Assembly: GCA_035533095.1 (NCBI GenBank)
Contig: DATLUM010000054.1
Coordinates: 62,001 to 126,000 of the forward strand
Length of the DNA: 64,000 nucleotides
From: Acidimicrobiales bacterium
GTDB taxonomy: Bacteria; Actinomycetota; Acidimicrobiia; Acidimicrobiales; Palsa-688
Reading direction: 5' to 3'
The translations under genes and the position numbers were made by a program. The notes below the pieces were generated by a model, which saw nothing but the letters and a program-made list of their open reading frames with translations, searched no databases and was not told the DNA's origin. Shown one piece after another: positions 1 through 8,633 of the stretch (position 1 is its first letter; each line of letters starts with the position of its first letter).

Positions 1-1100
1 CCTATTCGATCGGGACGGTCATGTCTCCGTCCATGCTGGCGGAGCCCAACAGCGGCAACCTCAAGCCGATAGGGACCGGGCCCTTCGTCTTCAAGGAGTG
101 GGTCCCCAACGACCACCTCACCGTCGTGCGGAACCCGAACTACTGGCGGCAAGGTCGCCCGTACCTCGACCAGGTCACTTTCCGGCCGATACCGGACCAC
201 CAGTCGAGGGCGAACGCGCTGCTCGCCGGGGACATCGACATCATGCACACCGACGATCCCCAGGACGCTCAGTCGCTACCGAAGAAAAGGAGCCTGGTGT
301 CGATCACCGACCTCGACAACAACGCGACCGAGCGCGAGGTCCACTTCTACATGATCAACACCGCCAAGCCGCCGTTCGACGATGTTCGCGTCCGGCAGGC
401 GCTCGCTTACGCCACCGACCAGAACCGGGTGCATTCGATCATCGACGTGGTCAACCCGGTCGTCAAGAGCCCGTTCAGCACAAAATCGCCCTACTACGTC
501 GACGTCGATTACCCGACGTACGACCCGGCCAAGGCGAAGCAGCTGATAGCGGCCTACGAGCACGACAAGGGCCCGCTTCGCACGTTCACCCTCTCGACCG
601 TCACCGACGCGAAGGACCTCGCCCGAACCACCCTCGTGCAGGCGATGTGGAAGGAAGCCGGGATCAACTGCCAGGTCCAACAGGTCGAGCAGAGCCAGTA
701 CATCGTGCAGGCTCTCTTGGGAAACTACGACGTGCGGGAGTGGAGGCAGTTCTCCGCTGCCGACCCCGACGAGAACTACGTCTGGTGGTCGAGCCTCACC
801 GCGTCGCCGATAGGGGCGCTCGCTCTCAACTTCGCCCGCAACAAGGACCCGCAGATCCAGGCTGCTCTCGAAAAGGGGCGGACCAGCCTCAACCAGGCCG
901 ACCGTGTGGCCGCGTACCAGGAGATCTCCCGGAGGTTCGCGGCCGACGTCCCTTACGTCTGGCTGGACCAGACCGTGTGGCTCGTCTCCGCCAAGCCGAC
1001 GGTGATGAACTTCAACAACCCCACCTTGCCCGACGGGTCGCCGGCGCTGAGGATGACGGCGGGATTCATCAACGTCGGGCAGATCTGGCTGAACAAGTAG
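1..1100 (+). CDS. Oligopeptide/dipeptide ABC transporter substrate-binding protein (5' truncated)
   Basis: C-terminal part of an extracellular solute-binding protein of family 5 (SBP_bac_5, DppA/OppA-like). The frame is open from the left edge of the window, so the signal peptide and N-terminal lobe are missing; about 365 residues remain of the usual 500-600. The family fold is recognisable from the GTGPFVFKEW motif, the NPNYW segment and the DVRVRQALAYATD stretch. It would bind peptides or a similar ligand outside the membrane and hand it to the permeases that follow 9 bases downstream. The ligand cannot be told from sequence; nickel- and sugar-specific members exist in the same family. Confidence 0.93.
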   Translation, partial: YSIGTVMSPSMLAEPNSGNLKPIGTGPFVFKEWVPNDHLTVVRNPNYWRQGRPYLDQVTFRPIPDHQSRANALLAGDIDIMHTDDPQDAQSLPKKRSLVSITDLDNNATEREVHFYMINTAKPPFDDVRVRQALAYATDQNRVHSIIDVVNPVVKSPFSTKSPYYVDVDYPTYDPAKAKQLIAAYEHDKGPLRTFTLSTVTDAKDLARTTLVQAMWKEAGINCQVQQVEQSQYIVQALLGNYDVREWRQFSAADPDENYVWWSSLTASPIGALALNFARNKDPQIQAALEKGRTSLNQADRVAAYQEISRRFAADVPYVWLDQTVWLVSAKPTVMNFNNPTLPDGSPALRMTAGFINVGQIWLNK

Positions 1101-1109
1101 GGGGACACT

Positions 1110-2060
1110 ATGGCGCGGCTGGCGCTACGCAAGTTCCTGATGCTGGTGCCAGTGGTCCTGGTCGTCTCCATCCTGACGTTCTTGCTGCTCAACCTGCTAC
1201 CCGGCAATCCGGTGTTCATGATCCTGGGCCCCGGCGCGACCCCGAAGGGTGTGGCGCAGCTGACCAATCAGCTCCACCTGAACAAGCCCATCTACGTCCG
1301 CTACGTGGACTGGCTGTGGGCCGCTCTGCACGGCAACTTCGGCCAGTCCTACCTCAACCACGAGCCCGCATCGACTCTCATCCACCAGGCTCTTCCGGTC
1401 ACGATCGAGCTGCTGGTGATATCGCAGATCATCGCTCTCGTCATCGCCATACCGCTCGGCGTCTACGCCGCACGCCGGCCGGGCGGTTGGATCGACCAGG
1501 GCTCCTCGGCGTTCTCCTTCGGCATGCTGGCTATCCCCGCCTTCCTTCTGGGAGTGCTGCTCGTCGGGGTCTTCGCGGTCCACTGGCACCTGTTCCCGGC
1601 GACCGGCTATACGCACCTCACGGCCAACCTCGGCCGCAACGTTCAGTCCCTCTTCCTCCCGGCGCTCACCCTCGCACTCGGTTCGCTGGCCGCTTACGTC
1701 CGGCTGCTGCGTTCGGACATGATCGCCACCCTGCAGCAGGACTTCGTCACCGTCGCTCGGTCCAAAGGCCTGAGCTCCCGCTACATCCTCTGGCATCACG
1801 CCTTCAGACCCTCGACATTCTCGTTGGTGACCCTCGCAGGACTGAACGTCGGATCGCTGATCGGAGGGGCCTTCATCGTCGAGATCATCTTCGGGATTCC
1901 GGGTATCGGCTCCCTCACGCTCCACTCGATATACCAACGCGACTACCTGGTGGTGCAGGCGTGCGTGTTGATAATCGCGGTTGGCTACGTCTTCGTCAAC
2001 TTCGTCGTAGACCTGCTCTACCCGTTGCTCGACCCGAGGGTCCGCCGTGTCGTTGCCTGA
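1110..2060 (+). CDS. Peptide ABC transporter permease, DppB type
   Basis: 316-residue inner-membrane permease with the DppB/OppB layout: an N-terminal membrane helix (LMLVPVVLVVSILTFLLLN), a periplasmic segment, then five more helices. The cytoplasmic EAA loop that docks the ATPase is visible around residues 230-250 (SKGLSSRYILWHHAFRP). It pairs with the DppC-type permease whose gene overlaps its 3' end by 14 bases, so the two are translationally coupled. ATG start follows a GGGGGA Shine-Dalgarno. Substrate not determinable. Confidence 0.95.
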   Translation: MARLALRKFLMLVPVVLVVSILTFLLLNLLPGNPVFMILGPGATPKGVAQLTNQLHLNKPIYVRYVDWLWAALHGNFGQSYLNHEPASTLIHQALPVTIELLVISQIIALVIAIPLGVYAARRPGGWIDQGSSAFSFGMLAIPAFLLGVLLVGVFAVHWHLFPATGYTHLTANLGRNVQSLFLPALTLALGSLAAYVRLLRSDMIATLQQDFVTVARSKGLSSRYILWHHAFRPSTFSLVTLAGLNVGSLIGGAFIVEIIFGIPGIGSLTLHSIYQRDYLVVQACVLIIAVGYVFVNFVVDLLYPLLDPRVRRVVA

Positions 2061-2967
2061 GGTGGGGACCGGGCTGATCGCCGGCGGAACCTCGATCGAC
2101 CCGGCTGCCACGGGGATCGAGGGAACAGCCACGCCGGGGTTCGGGGTCGCTGCTCACAAACGTCTGGGATGGGTGTTCTGGGTGGCGGCCGGTTGGGTGG
2201 TGCTGGTGATCCTCGCCGCCATATTCGCCGGGTTGCTGCCGCTTCAGGACCCGTCCGTGCCGTCCGCTCTGCCAGGGCTCGATCCGAGCGGATCCCATTT
2301 GCTCGGCACTGACGAGCTCGGTCGTGACCTTCTGTCGAGAGTTGTCTACGGGTCGAGGGTTTCGCTCATCGTCGGGTTCTCTTCCATTGCCCTGGGACTG
2401 GCCGTCGGGGGGATGCTCGGCCTGCTCGCCGGGTACTACCGCGGCTTTCTCGATTCGGTGATCACGGGTGCTGCCAACATCCTGCTCGCGTTCCCGGCTC
2501 TGGTACTCGGTTTGGCGATCGTGACCTTCTGGGGTCCGAGTCTCTTCCACGTCACGATCGCCATCGCCATCCTGTCCATAGCGCCGTTGACGCTCGTCGT
2601 GCGTGGCTCCACCGTGATCTACTCGGAGCGGGAGTTCGTGTCCGCCGCCCGCATGCTGGGAGCGTCCAACCGTCCCATCATCCTCCGTGAGATCTTCCCA
2701 AACGTGGTCCCTGCTGCCGTGTCGCTAGGACTCATAAGCGTTGCCGTCGCGATCGTCGCCGAGGGAGGGTTGTCGTTTCTCGGGCTGTCCGTCAGGGCGC
2801 CCACCCCGACCTGGGGCAACATGATCGCCGAGGGTCAGGCGGTGATCGGCCAGCATCCCCTGATAGCGCTCTGGCCGGGTCTCGCAATGTTCCTGACCGT
2901 GCTCGCGCTCAACATCGCCGGCGACCGGTTGCGCGGTTACTTCGACATCAAGGAGGGGGGGCTTTGA
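2047..2967 (+). CDS. Peptide ABC transporter permease, DppC type
   Basis: 306-residue second permease subunit, OppC/DppC family. A cytoplasmic N-terminal extension of about 40 residues precedes the first helix (VFWVAAGWVVLVILAAIFAGLL), followed by the conserved HLLGTDELGRDLLSR motif that identifies DppC-type proteins and an EAA loop near residue 200 (AARMLGASNRPIILREIFPN). The GTG start lies inside the 3' end of the DppB-type gene. An ATG further in is not excluded, but the overlap fits the packed operon. Confidence 0.95.
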   Translation: MSLPEVGTGLIAGGTSIDPAATGIEGTATPGFGVAAHKRLGWVFWVAAGWVVLVILAAIFAGLLPLQDPSVPSALPGLDPSGSHLLGTDELGRDLLSRVVYGSRVSLIVGFSSIALGLAVGGMLGLLAGYYRGFLDSVITGAANILLAFPALVLGLAIVTFWGPSLFHVTIAIAILSIAPLTLVVRGSTVIYSEREFVSAARMLGASNRPIILREIFPNVVPAAVSLGLISVAVAIVAEGGLSFLGLSVRAPTPTWGNMIAEGQAVIGQHPLIALWPGLAMFLTVLALNIAGDRLRGYFDIKEGGL

Positions 2968-4016
2968 CCGGCGACCCTCTTCTCGACGTGGTCGACCTGG
3001 TCACTCACTTCTACACCGAACAGGCGGTAGTCCGCGCGGTGGACGGTGTGTCCCTCCGGCTGGAGCAGGGCCGTACGCTGGGCATTGTCGGCGAATCCGG
3101 TTCGGGAAAGACCATCCTGTCCCGCTCGATCATGGGCCTGCTGCCGCGGCGCAACGTGGTCCGCCGTGGCGAAGTGCGCTTCCAGGGCAGGGACATCGCC
3201 AAGCTTGCGGAGAGAGAGCTCTCGAGGATCTGGGGGGCCGACATCGCCATGGTCTTCCAGGACCCGATGACGTCGCTCAACCCCGTGGTGCGCCTCGGGC
3301 GGCAGTTGACGGAGCACATCCAGGTTCACACGGGGGTCGGGAAGAAGGAGGCCCGCAACCGGGCAGTCGACCTTCTCCGGTCCGTCGGCATCCCCGAAGC
3401 GCGCCGGCGACTGCGGGAATACCCGCACCAGCTCTCCGGCGGTATGCGCCAGAGGGTGATGATCGCCGTGGCCCTGGCGTGCGGACCGAAGCTTTTGCTG
3501 GCCGACGAACCGACGACTGCTCTCGACGTGACTGTGCAAGCCCAGATCCTGGACCTGCTCACAGCGCAGCAAGAGGAACGCCACATGGGCATGATCCTCG
3601 TCACCCACGACCTGGGTGTGGTCGCCGGGCGGACCGACGAAATCGCGGTCATGTACGCCGGCAAGGTCGTGGAGAAGGCGCCGACACGCACCCTGTTCAC
3701 CGACATGCGGATGCCGTACACCGAGGCGCTGATCCAGTCCATCCCGCGTCTCGCCAATCCCAGCCACACCCGCCTCACCGTCATTCCCGGCCGGCCGCCG
3801 GACCTCGGCCGGCCACTCGCCGGTTGCCGGTTCGCGCCGCGGTGCGCGTACGCCCAGGACCGCTGCTCGGTCGAGGAGCCACCGCTGGTGGAAGCGGCGC
3901 CCGGGCACTCGTACGCGTGCTGGTACCCCGTGGGGACTCCCGAGGGCTCCGATGCGCTCGCCCGCAACCGGCGAAACGGGCAGATCCACTCGTCTGCCGC
4001 GATCGGGGAGGCCTGA
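2964..4016 (+). CDS. Peptide ABC transporter ATP-binding protein, DppD type
   Basis: 350-residue ABC ATPase that powers the importer from the cytoplasmic side. Visible motifs: Walker A GESGSGKTI (about residues 44-52), Q-loop VFQDPMTSLNP, signature LSGGMRQR, Walker B LLLADEPTTALD and the switch histidine in LVTHDLGV. The C-terminal oligopeptide-transporter extension contains the CRFAPRC and CSVEEPP cysteines seen in peptide-type ATPases. TTG start, overlapping the stop of the previous gene by four bases, with a G-rich ribosome site just upstream. Confidence 0.95.
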   Translation: MTGDPLLDVVDLVTHFYTEQAVVRAVDGVSLRLEQGRTLGIVGESGSGKTILSRSIMGLLPRRNVVRRGEVRFQGRDIAKLAERELSRIWGADIAMVFQDPMTSLNPVVRLGRQLTEHIQVHTGVGKKEARNRAVDLLRSVGIPEARRRLREYPHQLSGGMRQRVMIAVALACGPKLLLADEPTTALDVTVQAQILDLLTAQQEERHMGMILVTHDLGVVAGRTDEIAVMYAGKVVEKAPTRTLFTDMRMPYTEALIQSIPRLANPSHTRLTVIPGRPPDLGRPLAGCRFAPRCAYAQDRCSVEEPPLVEAAPGHSYACWYPVGTPEGSDALARNRRNGQIHSSAAIGEA

Positions 4017-5068
4017 TGGCAGGGAGCGGGACGGCACACCTGCGCGACTCCGACGATCCCCTCCTGCGGGTCGAGAACCTGGTGGTGGAGTTCCCGGCCG
4101 GGTCGGGCCGCCGGGTCCACGCGGTGTCGGACGTCAGCTTCGACGTACTGAGAGGCGAGACCCTGGGGCTGGTGGGGGAGTCGGGGTGCGGCAAGTCGAC
4201 TACGGCCCGAGCAGTCATCCAGATGATCAAGCCCAACGCGGGGCGTGTCGTGTTCGACGGGACCGAGCTCACCGGACTGCGCGGGAAGGAGCTTCGCCAG
4301 CTCCGCCCGGAGCTGCAGATGATCTTCCAGGACCCGATCTCGTCCCTGAACCCGCGCCGGCGGGTCGTGGACATAGTCGCCGAGCCGCTCACGATCTGGA
4401 AGAGGGACACACCGAGCGAGCGCTCCGACCGGGTGCGGGAGATCTTCGACGTCGTCGGTCTCGACTACGACGCAGCCCGTGACCGCTACCCGCACCAGTA
4501 CTCGGGCGGCCAGTGCCAGCGGATAAGCATCGCAAGGTCACTCGTGCTCGAGCCGAAGCTCCTCATCTGCGATGAACCCGTGTCGGCGCTCGACGTATCC
4601 GTCCAAGCTCAGATACTCAACCTGCTCGAGGATCTGAAGGAGCGTTACGGCTTGACCATGATCTTCATCGCCCACGACCTGGCTGTCGTGAAGAACATCA
4701 GCGACAGGGTGGCGGTGATGTACCTGGGGAAGGTCTGCGAAGTCGCGCGAGCCGACGATCTGTACTCGCGTGCCGCCCACCCCTACACGAACACCCTCCT
4801 CGCCTCTATACCCGAGCCGGACCCGGACTTCCGGCCGTCGACCACCTACAAGGCCCGCGGCGAGTTCCCGTCCCCGGTGTCCCCGCCGTCGGGGTGCCGG
4901 TTCCGGACCCGCTGCCCGAGGGCCGAGGCACTATGTGCCGAAGAGGAACCCGTCATCCGCGCCAACGGCCCTGACCACTATGTCGCCTGCCATTTTCCGG
5001 TCGAGGCACCCGTCACGATGACCGCCGGCGCACCGGCGGGTTGGAGCGGCCCCGCCGCTGGGGGCTAG
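4016..5068 (+). CDS. Peptide ABC transporter ATP-binding protein, DppF type
   Basis: 350-residue partner ATPase of the same importer. Walker A GESGCGKST, Q-loop IFQDPISSLNPRR, Walker B LLICDEPVSALD and switch IAHDLAV are intact; the signature loop reads YSGGQCQRISIA, with Cys where Arg is commoner. The C-terminal extension carries the CRFRTRC and ALCAEEEP motif of oligopeptide ATPases. ATG start overlaps the upstream TGA. It is the last gene of the five-gene importer; the next gene has its own function. Confidence 0.95.
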   Translation: MAGSGTAHLRDSDDPLLRVENLVVEFPAGSGRRVHAVSDVSFDVLRGETLGLVGESGCGKSTTARAVIQMIKPNAGRVVFDGTELTGLRGKELRQLRPELQMIFQDPISSLNPRRRVVDIVAEPLTIWKRDTPSERSDRVREIFDVVGLDYDAARDRYPHQYSGGQCQRISIARSLVLEPKLLICDEPVSALDVSVQAQILNLLEDLKERYGLTMIFIAHDLAVVKNISDRVAVMYLGKVCEVARADDLYSRAAHPYTNTLLASIPEPDPDFRPSTTYKARGEFPSPVSPPSGCRFRTRCPRAEALCAEEEPVIRANGPDHYVACHFPVEAPVTMTAGAPAGWSGPAAGG

Positions 5069-5080
5069 TGTGCCTCCTTC

Positions 5081-5179
5081 GTGGGTTCGCTGATCAAGAA
5101 GCGCCGCAAGCGCATGCGCAAGAAGAAGCACAAGAAGATGCTGAAGGCGACCCGCTGGCAGCGGCGGGCCGGCCGCTAG
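5081..5179 (+). CDS. bS22-like small ribosomal protein (AURKAIP1/COX24 family)
   Basis: Encodes 32 residues starting MGSLIKKRRKRMRKKKHKKM. It closely matches the actinobacterial AURKAIP1/COX24-type mini-protein, known as bS22 in mycobacterial ribosomes, which lies in the small subunit near the decoding region. More than half the residues are Lys or Arg. GTG start; no convincing Shine-Dalgarno is visible, as is common for leaderless or weakly led actinobacterial genes. It lies 12 bases after the importer operon and 14 bases before the next gene, so it may be in either transcript. Easily missed because of its size. Confidence 0.85.
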   Translation: MGSLIKKRRKRMRKKKHKKMLKATRWQRRAGR

Positions 5180-5193
5180 GGCGAGCCGCGCCT

Positions 5194-5646
5194 GTGGGGG
5201 TCAACCGGCGCAGCGAGATCAGGATGAGCCCGCAGGAAGTCGAAGCGTTCCTGCAAGAGGAGCGCACCACGACGATGTGCACGATGCACCCCGACGGGTC
5301 CATCCATGCCGTGGCGATGTGGTACGCCTTCCTCGACGGGAAGATGGCGGTCGAGACCAAGGCCAAGTCCCAGAAAGTGCAGAACCTGCGGCGCGACCCG
5401 CGGCTTACCTTCCTCGTCGAAGCCGGGGACCGCTACGAGGAGCTCCGAGGGGTGGAGACAGTCGGCAAGGCGCGGATCATCGAAGACCCCGATTCGATCT
5501 GGTCGTTCGGCGTCTCCATGTGGGAGCGCTACATGGGCCCCTACAGCGAGGAGCACCGGGCCGGCGTCGAATTCATGATGAAGAACCGGGTCGTGGTCGT
5601 GATCGACCCGGTCAAGGTGGTCTCCTGGGACCACCGCAAGCTGTAA
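5194..5646 (+). CDS. Pyridoxamine 5'-phosphate oxidase-fold (FDOR-type) protein
   Basis: About 150 residues with the split beta-barrel of the PNPOx-like superfamily. The N-terminal segment RMSPQEVEAFLQEERTTTM, the MWYAFLDGKMAVET strand pair and the LRRDPRLTFLVEAG segment are typical of actinobacterial flavin/deazaflavin oxidoreductases, many of which use F420. The cofactor and substrate are inferred, not visible. The GTG at 5194 gives the usual short N-terminus (VNRRSEIRMS); an ATG at 5224 is the alternative. Its end lies seven bases from the end of the convergent F420-type gene. Confidence 0.85.
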   Translation: MGVNRRSEIRMSPQEVEAFLQEERTTTMCTMHPDGSIHAVAMWYAFLDGKMAVETKAKSQKVQNLRRDPRLTFLVEAGDRYEELRGVETVGKARIIEDPDSIWSFGVSMWERYMGPYSEEHRAGVEFMMKNRVVVVIDPVKVVSWDHRKL

Positions 5647-5652
5647 ACGTCT

Positions 5653-6825
5653 TCAGTGACCTGAGGCGGTCGGCTTCGCCGGCGGCACACCGAGTCTCGG
5701 CGCTGCGACGGCGGTCTCCGGCCACCGGCGCCTCGAGACGGTCGAGAGTTTCCGCATGAGGGCAATCGCGCCCGGGTCATCGTCGCCGGGCCTGGTCTCG
5801 ATGGCACCGTCGGCGATCATCCCGTCGATGATCTCCCGACCGGCGTCGGTGCGCACGACGGTGAGGGTCCAGTCGTTGAACGCGCCTATCCCCCCGGTGG
5901 AGATGTCCGCGTGCTCCGCCGCGAAGTCAGGGCAGAGCTTGCACCCCTCGCGCGTCCAGGCATGGCATTCCTTCAACGGAATCTCGTGGTAGCTGCCGTC
6001 GCGCATCCAGATCTGGAACACGCCCTTGATGTTCATCTTCACCATGTCGGCCTTCTTGAGGCCGTACTTCGCTTCGAAGAGCTCCTCGAAGATGGCGTCG
6101 TCGAAGGTCTTGGAGCACAAGAGCCCTATAGAGAGCGCGAGGCGCCTCGCGACCTTGCCGGCCTTGCGGGCCTTCATCACCCCTGGGACGGATGCCTGGC
6201 AGCTCATGCCCACGAGAGCCAGCCGCTCCGCCCCGTCCTCGATGGCCTGCACGTAAGCCAGCGTGTTGGCGGAGTAGGTGTATCGCGAGCCGGCCGACGC
6301 GAGTATCTCTTCCCGTGTTCGGGCGATGCCCGGCACCGCCTTCCAGGTCGAGCCGTCACCCTCCAGCATCGACACGAGGGCCGCGTCGATGCGGCCATGG
6401 TCCAAGCACCACAGCAGGATCGCCGAGACGAGCCCGCCGTCCTGCCCGTTGGAGTGCAGCTCGGGGTCGGTCGCCCGGGCCAGGAAGACGTCCTTCGACA
6501 TGCCGGCCTGCTCCTCGGGCTGGCGCTCTCGGCCGAACATGAAAGTGTCGATCTCTGTTTCCCAGTTGCGGAAACGCGGGCAGGCACGGGTGCAGCTCGT
6601 GCACCCACGCTGGCCGTGGCCGCAGTCGGCGGGACCTAGCTCCTCCTCGAGGTGGAAGGGCTTGTACACGCCGTTCGTGTCGTCGTAGCCGAGCACATCG
6701 TGTGGACACGCGACGATGCACCCCGCGCATCCCGTGCAGAGTCCCGATGTAACCACTTCGGAAAAGAGCTCCGCCCATTGGGCGCGCCAGCGTTCCTTCG
6801 CAGGTGCAGATTCGGTCGCGGTCAC
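5653..6825 (-). CDS. Coenzyme F420 hydrogenase/dehydrogenase beta-subunit family protein (FrhB-like)
   Basis: About 390 residues. Two iron-sulfur cysteine clusters near the N-terminus (LCTGCAGCIVACP and CTSCTRACP) indicate [4Fe-4S] ferredoxin-type centres, and the rest matches the FrhB/FdhB domain that binds FAD and F420, including CKLCPDF and the GGIGAFNDWT segment. Family members pass electrons between F420 and an iron-sulfur partner. No hydrogenase subunits are nearby, so this is probably a stand-alone F420-dependent reductase; the substrate is unknown. I prefer the GTG at 6825 because residues upstream look like promoter DNA shared with the divergent exporter gene. Confidence 0.88.
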   Translation of the reverse strand: MTATESAPAKERWRAQWAELFSEVVTSGLCTGCAGCIVACPHDVLGYDDTNGVYKPFHLEEELGPADCGHGQRGCTSCTRACPRFRNWETEIDTFMFGRERQPEEQAGMSKDVFLARATDPELHSNGQDGGLVSAILLWCLDHGRIDAALVSMLEGDGSTWKAVPGIARTREEILASAGSRYTYSANTLAYVQAIEDGAERLALVGMSCQASVPGVMKARKAGKVARRLALSIGLLCSKTFDDAIFEELFEAKYGLKKADMVKMNIKGVFQIWMRDGSYHEIPLKECHAWTREGCKLCPDFAAEHADISTGGIGAFNDWTLTVVRTDAGREIIDGMIADGAIETRPGDDDPGAIALMRKLSTVSRRRWPETAVAAPRLGVPPAKPTASGH

Positions 6826-6886
6826 GAATTGGCAGGCTAGTAGCCGGTTCCCGCCTACAGCACACCCGGTACGGTGTCCCCTGCCC

Positions 6887-8083
6887 ATGAGTACGACGAC
6901 GCCCGCCGGAACCCGACTTTCCGGGGCGATGGTCCTGCTGTTCGCGGTCGGGTGCGGTCTGTCGGCGGCCAATCTCTACTACGCCCAGCCGCTGCTGCAC
7001 ACCATCGCGACCGATCTGCACGCCGGCTCCGGTGAAGCAGGACTGATGATCACCTCGGCCCAGCTGGGGTACGCCGTGGGCCTGGCGCTCCTCGTGCCCA
7101 TCGGCGACATCGCCCCTCGCCGCCGCCTCGTGCCTGCAGTCCTTCTCCTCACGGCCGCCGCTCTTGCCGTGTCGGCTGCTGCGGGGTCGATCGCGGTGCT
7201 GATCGCCCTCGCGCTCTTCGCAGGAATCGGATCGGTCGCCGCCCAGATGCTCGTACCTCTCGCGGCGGAGCTCGCGGGTGAACAACGACGCGGTCGGGTC
7301 GTGGGATCGGTCATGAGCGGGCTGCTCCTGGGGATCCTCCTGGCCCGGACGGTGTCCGGCGCGGTCGCCGGCGCATCGAGCTGGCGGGTCGTGTACGGCG
7401 TCGCTGCTCTCGCCGTGGTGCTGCTGGCAGCCGTTCTTTCACGGGCCCTGCCACGCGAACACGACCGGCCCCACCTCGCCTACCACCGCCTGCTGGCGTC
7501 GACGGTCGAGGTGTTCAAGCGCGACCAGGTGCTTCGCCGGCGGGCGTTGTTCGGCTCGCTCGCTTTCGCCGGGTTCAGCATCCTCTGGACGACGCTCGCC
7601 TTCCTGCTTTCAGGCTCGCCGTACCACTACGGCGACACCTTGATCGGGCTGTTCGGGTTGTTCGGAGCAGCCGGAGCGCTGTGCGCCTCGTTCGCCGGAC
7701 GCCTCGCCGACCGCGGTTGGCACCGTAGGGCGACGATCGGATTTGCCGCTGTCACGCTCGCCGCCTGGCTGCCGCTCTGGCTCGGCGGTCGTCACCTCGC
7801 CGGCCTCGTGGCCGGCATCGTCATCCTGGATGTCGGGGTGCAGGGCACGCACGTGATCAACCAGAGCGTCATGTTCTCCTCCGGCGGCCGCGATCGCAGC
7901 CGTGCGAATGCCGTCTACATGGTGATCTACTTCGCGGGAGGAGCCGCTGGCAGCGCCGTGGCGGCGGCGCTGTACTCCACCGGGCGGTGGGCAGCGGTGT
8001 CAGCGCTGGGAGCGTCCGTCGCCTTCGTCGGGCTGGCCGCCGCCGCAGTCGACCGTGCCCGCCCCGTCCTCCAGAACGGCTGA
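6887..8083 (+). CDS. MFS transporter (drug/metabolite exporter type)
   Basis: 398-residue major facilitator with about twelve hydrophobic segments. The start (GLSAANLYYAQPLL) and the loop-2/3 region (PIGDIAPRRRLVP) resemble DHA1-family efflux proteins of the YdhP/Bcr group. Substrate unknown. The ATG at 6887 follows a short spacer from the divergent F420-type gene. The last 84 bases run antisense to the end of the MarR gene, so the two transcripts overlap tail to tail. Confidence 0.88.
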   Translation: MSTTTPAGTRLSGAMVLLFAVGCGLSAANLYYAQPLLHTIATDLHAGSGEAGLMITSAQLGYAVGLALLVPIGDIAPRRRLVPAVLLLTAAALAVSAAAGSIAVLIALALFAGIGSVAAQMLVPLAAELAGEQRRGRVVGSVMSGLLLGILLARTVSGAVAGASSWRVVYGVAALAVVLLAAVLSRALPREHDRPHLAYHRLLASTVEVFKRDQVLRRRALFGSLAFAGFSILWTTLAFLLSGSPYHYGDTLIGLFGLFGAAGALCASFAGRLADRGWHRRATIGFAAVTLAAWLPLWLGGRHLAGLVAGIVILDVGVQGTHVINQSVMFSSGGRDRSRANAVYMVIYFAGGAAGSAVAAALYSTGRWAAVSALGASVAFVGLAAAAVDRARPVLQNG

Positions 8084-8548
8084 GCAGGCGGACTCCGAAC
8101 GTAGGTGCTCGAGCACCCTGCGCGAGATCCCGGCCAGGGCCTCGAGGTCGCCGGGGTCGAGCAGGTCGATGAAGTGGCGTCTCACGCTCTGAACGTGCCC
8201 GGGAGCGGCCGAACGGATCTGTTCCATCCCGGCGTCGGTCAGCACCGCGAACGCCCCGCGGGCGTCAGAGCTGCATTCCTGCCTTCGTACCAGGCCCCTG
8301 GCCTCCATGCGCGCCACCTGGTGCGAAGCCCGGCTCTTCGACCAGTCGAGCCGCGTCGCTAGATCGGACATGCGGATGCTGTGGTCGGCGGCCTCCGACA
8401 GGTGCACGAGGATCTGGTAATCGGCGTAGGAGAGCCCCGAGTCGGCGAGCAGGTCGCTTGCCAGCTGGCTGTGTAGCCGGTCGGTCATGGCGAGCCACCC
8501 GCGCCACGCACGGTCCTCGTCAGCGTCGAGCCATCGGGCGGCGGCCAT
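8000..8548 (-). CDS. MarR-family transcriptional regulator
   Basis: 182-residue winged-helix regulator. Core MarR features: dimerisation helix, then the recognition region LSYADYQILVHLSEAA and LATRLDWSKSRASHQVARMEARGLV, and the wing ECSSDARGAFAVLTDAG. It is divergent from the YceI gene, and two TTGA-N4-TCAA dyads lie in the 85 bases between them, so it probably represses both genes and is released by a small ligand or oxidation. One Cys in the wing segment and one near the C-terminus are the only obvious redox candidates. The last 28 codons overlap the MFS gene on the other strand. Confidence 0.93.
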   Translation of the reverse strand: MAAARWLDADEDRAWRGWLAMTDRLHSQLASDLLADSGLSYADYQILVHLSEAADHSIRMSDLATRLDWSKSRASHQVARMEARGLVRRQECSSDARGAFAVLTDAGMEQIRSAAPGHVQSVRRHFIDLLDPGDLEALAGISRRVLEHLRSESACSAVLEDGAGTVDCGGGQPDEGDGRSQR

Positions 8549-8565
8549 GCCTACAGTCTAGGTAG

Positions 8566-8610
8566 TTGACAGATCAAATAGCTGTGATAGAGTGGTTGTT
8601 GACATATCAA
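8566..8610. promoter_or_regulatory. Paired MarR operators over the YceI promoter
   Basis: Two perfect dyads, TTGACAGATCAA at 8566-8577 and TTGACATATCAA at 8599-8610, share the form TTGA-N4-TCAA with centres 33 bases (about three helical turns) apart. A promoter fits between them: -35 TTGACA (8566-8571) inside the first dyad and -10 TAGAGT (8588-8593) with a 16-base spacer, so the second dyad would cover the transcription start. The first dyad is only 18 bases from the MarR start, implying autorepression. Confidence 0.75.
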
Positions 8611-8633
8611 CTCAAGCACCGGAGGTATCCGAC

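Noticed and set aside
98-2077. Long alternative frame across the peptide-transporter genes
   Set aside because: Arg/Pro/Gly-rich shadow translation typical of high-GC DNA; the real genes in other frames have clear family motifs.
5653-6825. Subunit of an F420-reducing hydrogenase
   Set aside because: No hydrogenase large or small subunit nearby; the FrhB domain occurs in many stand-alone reductases.
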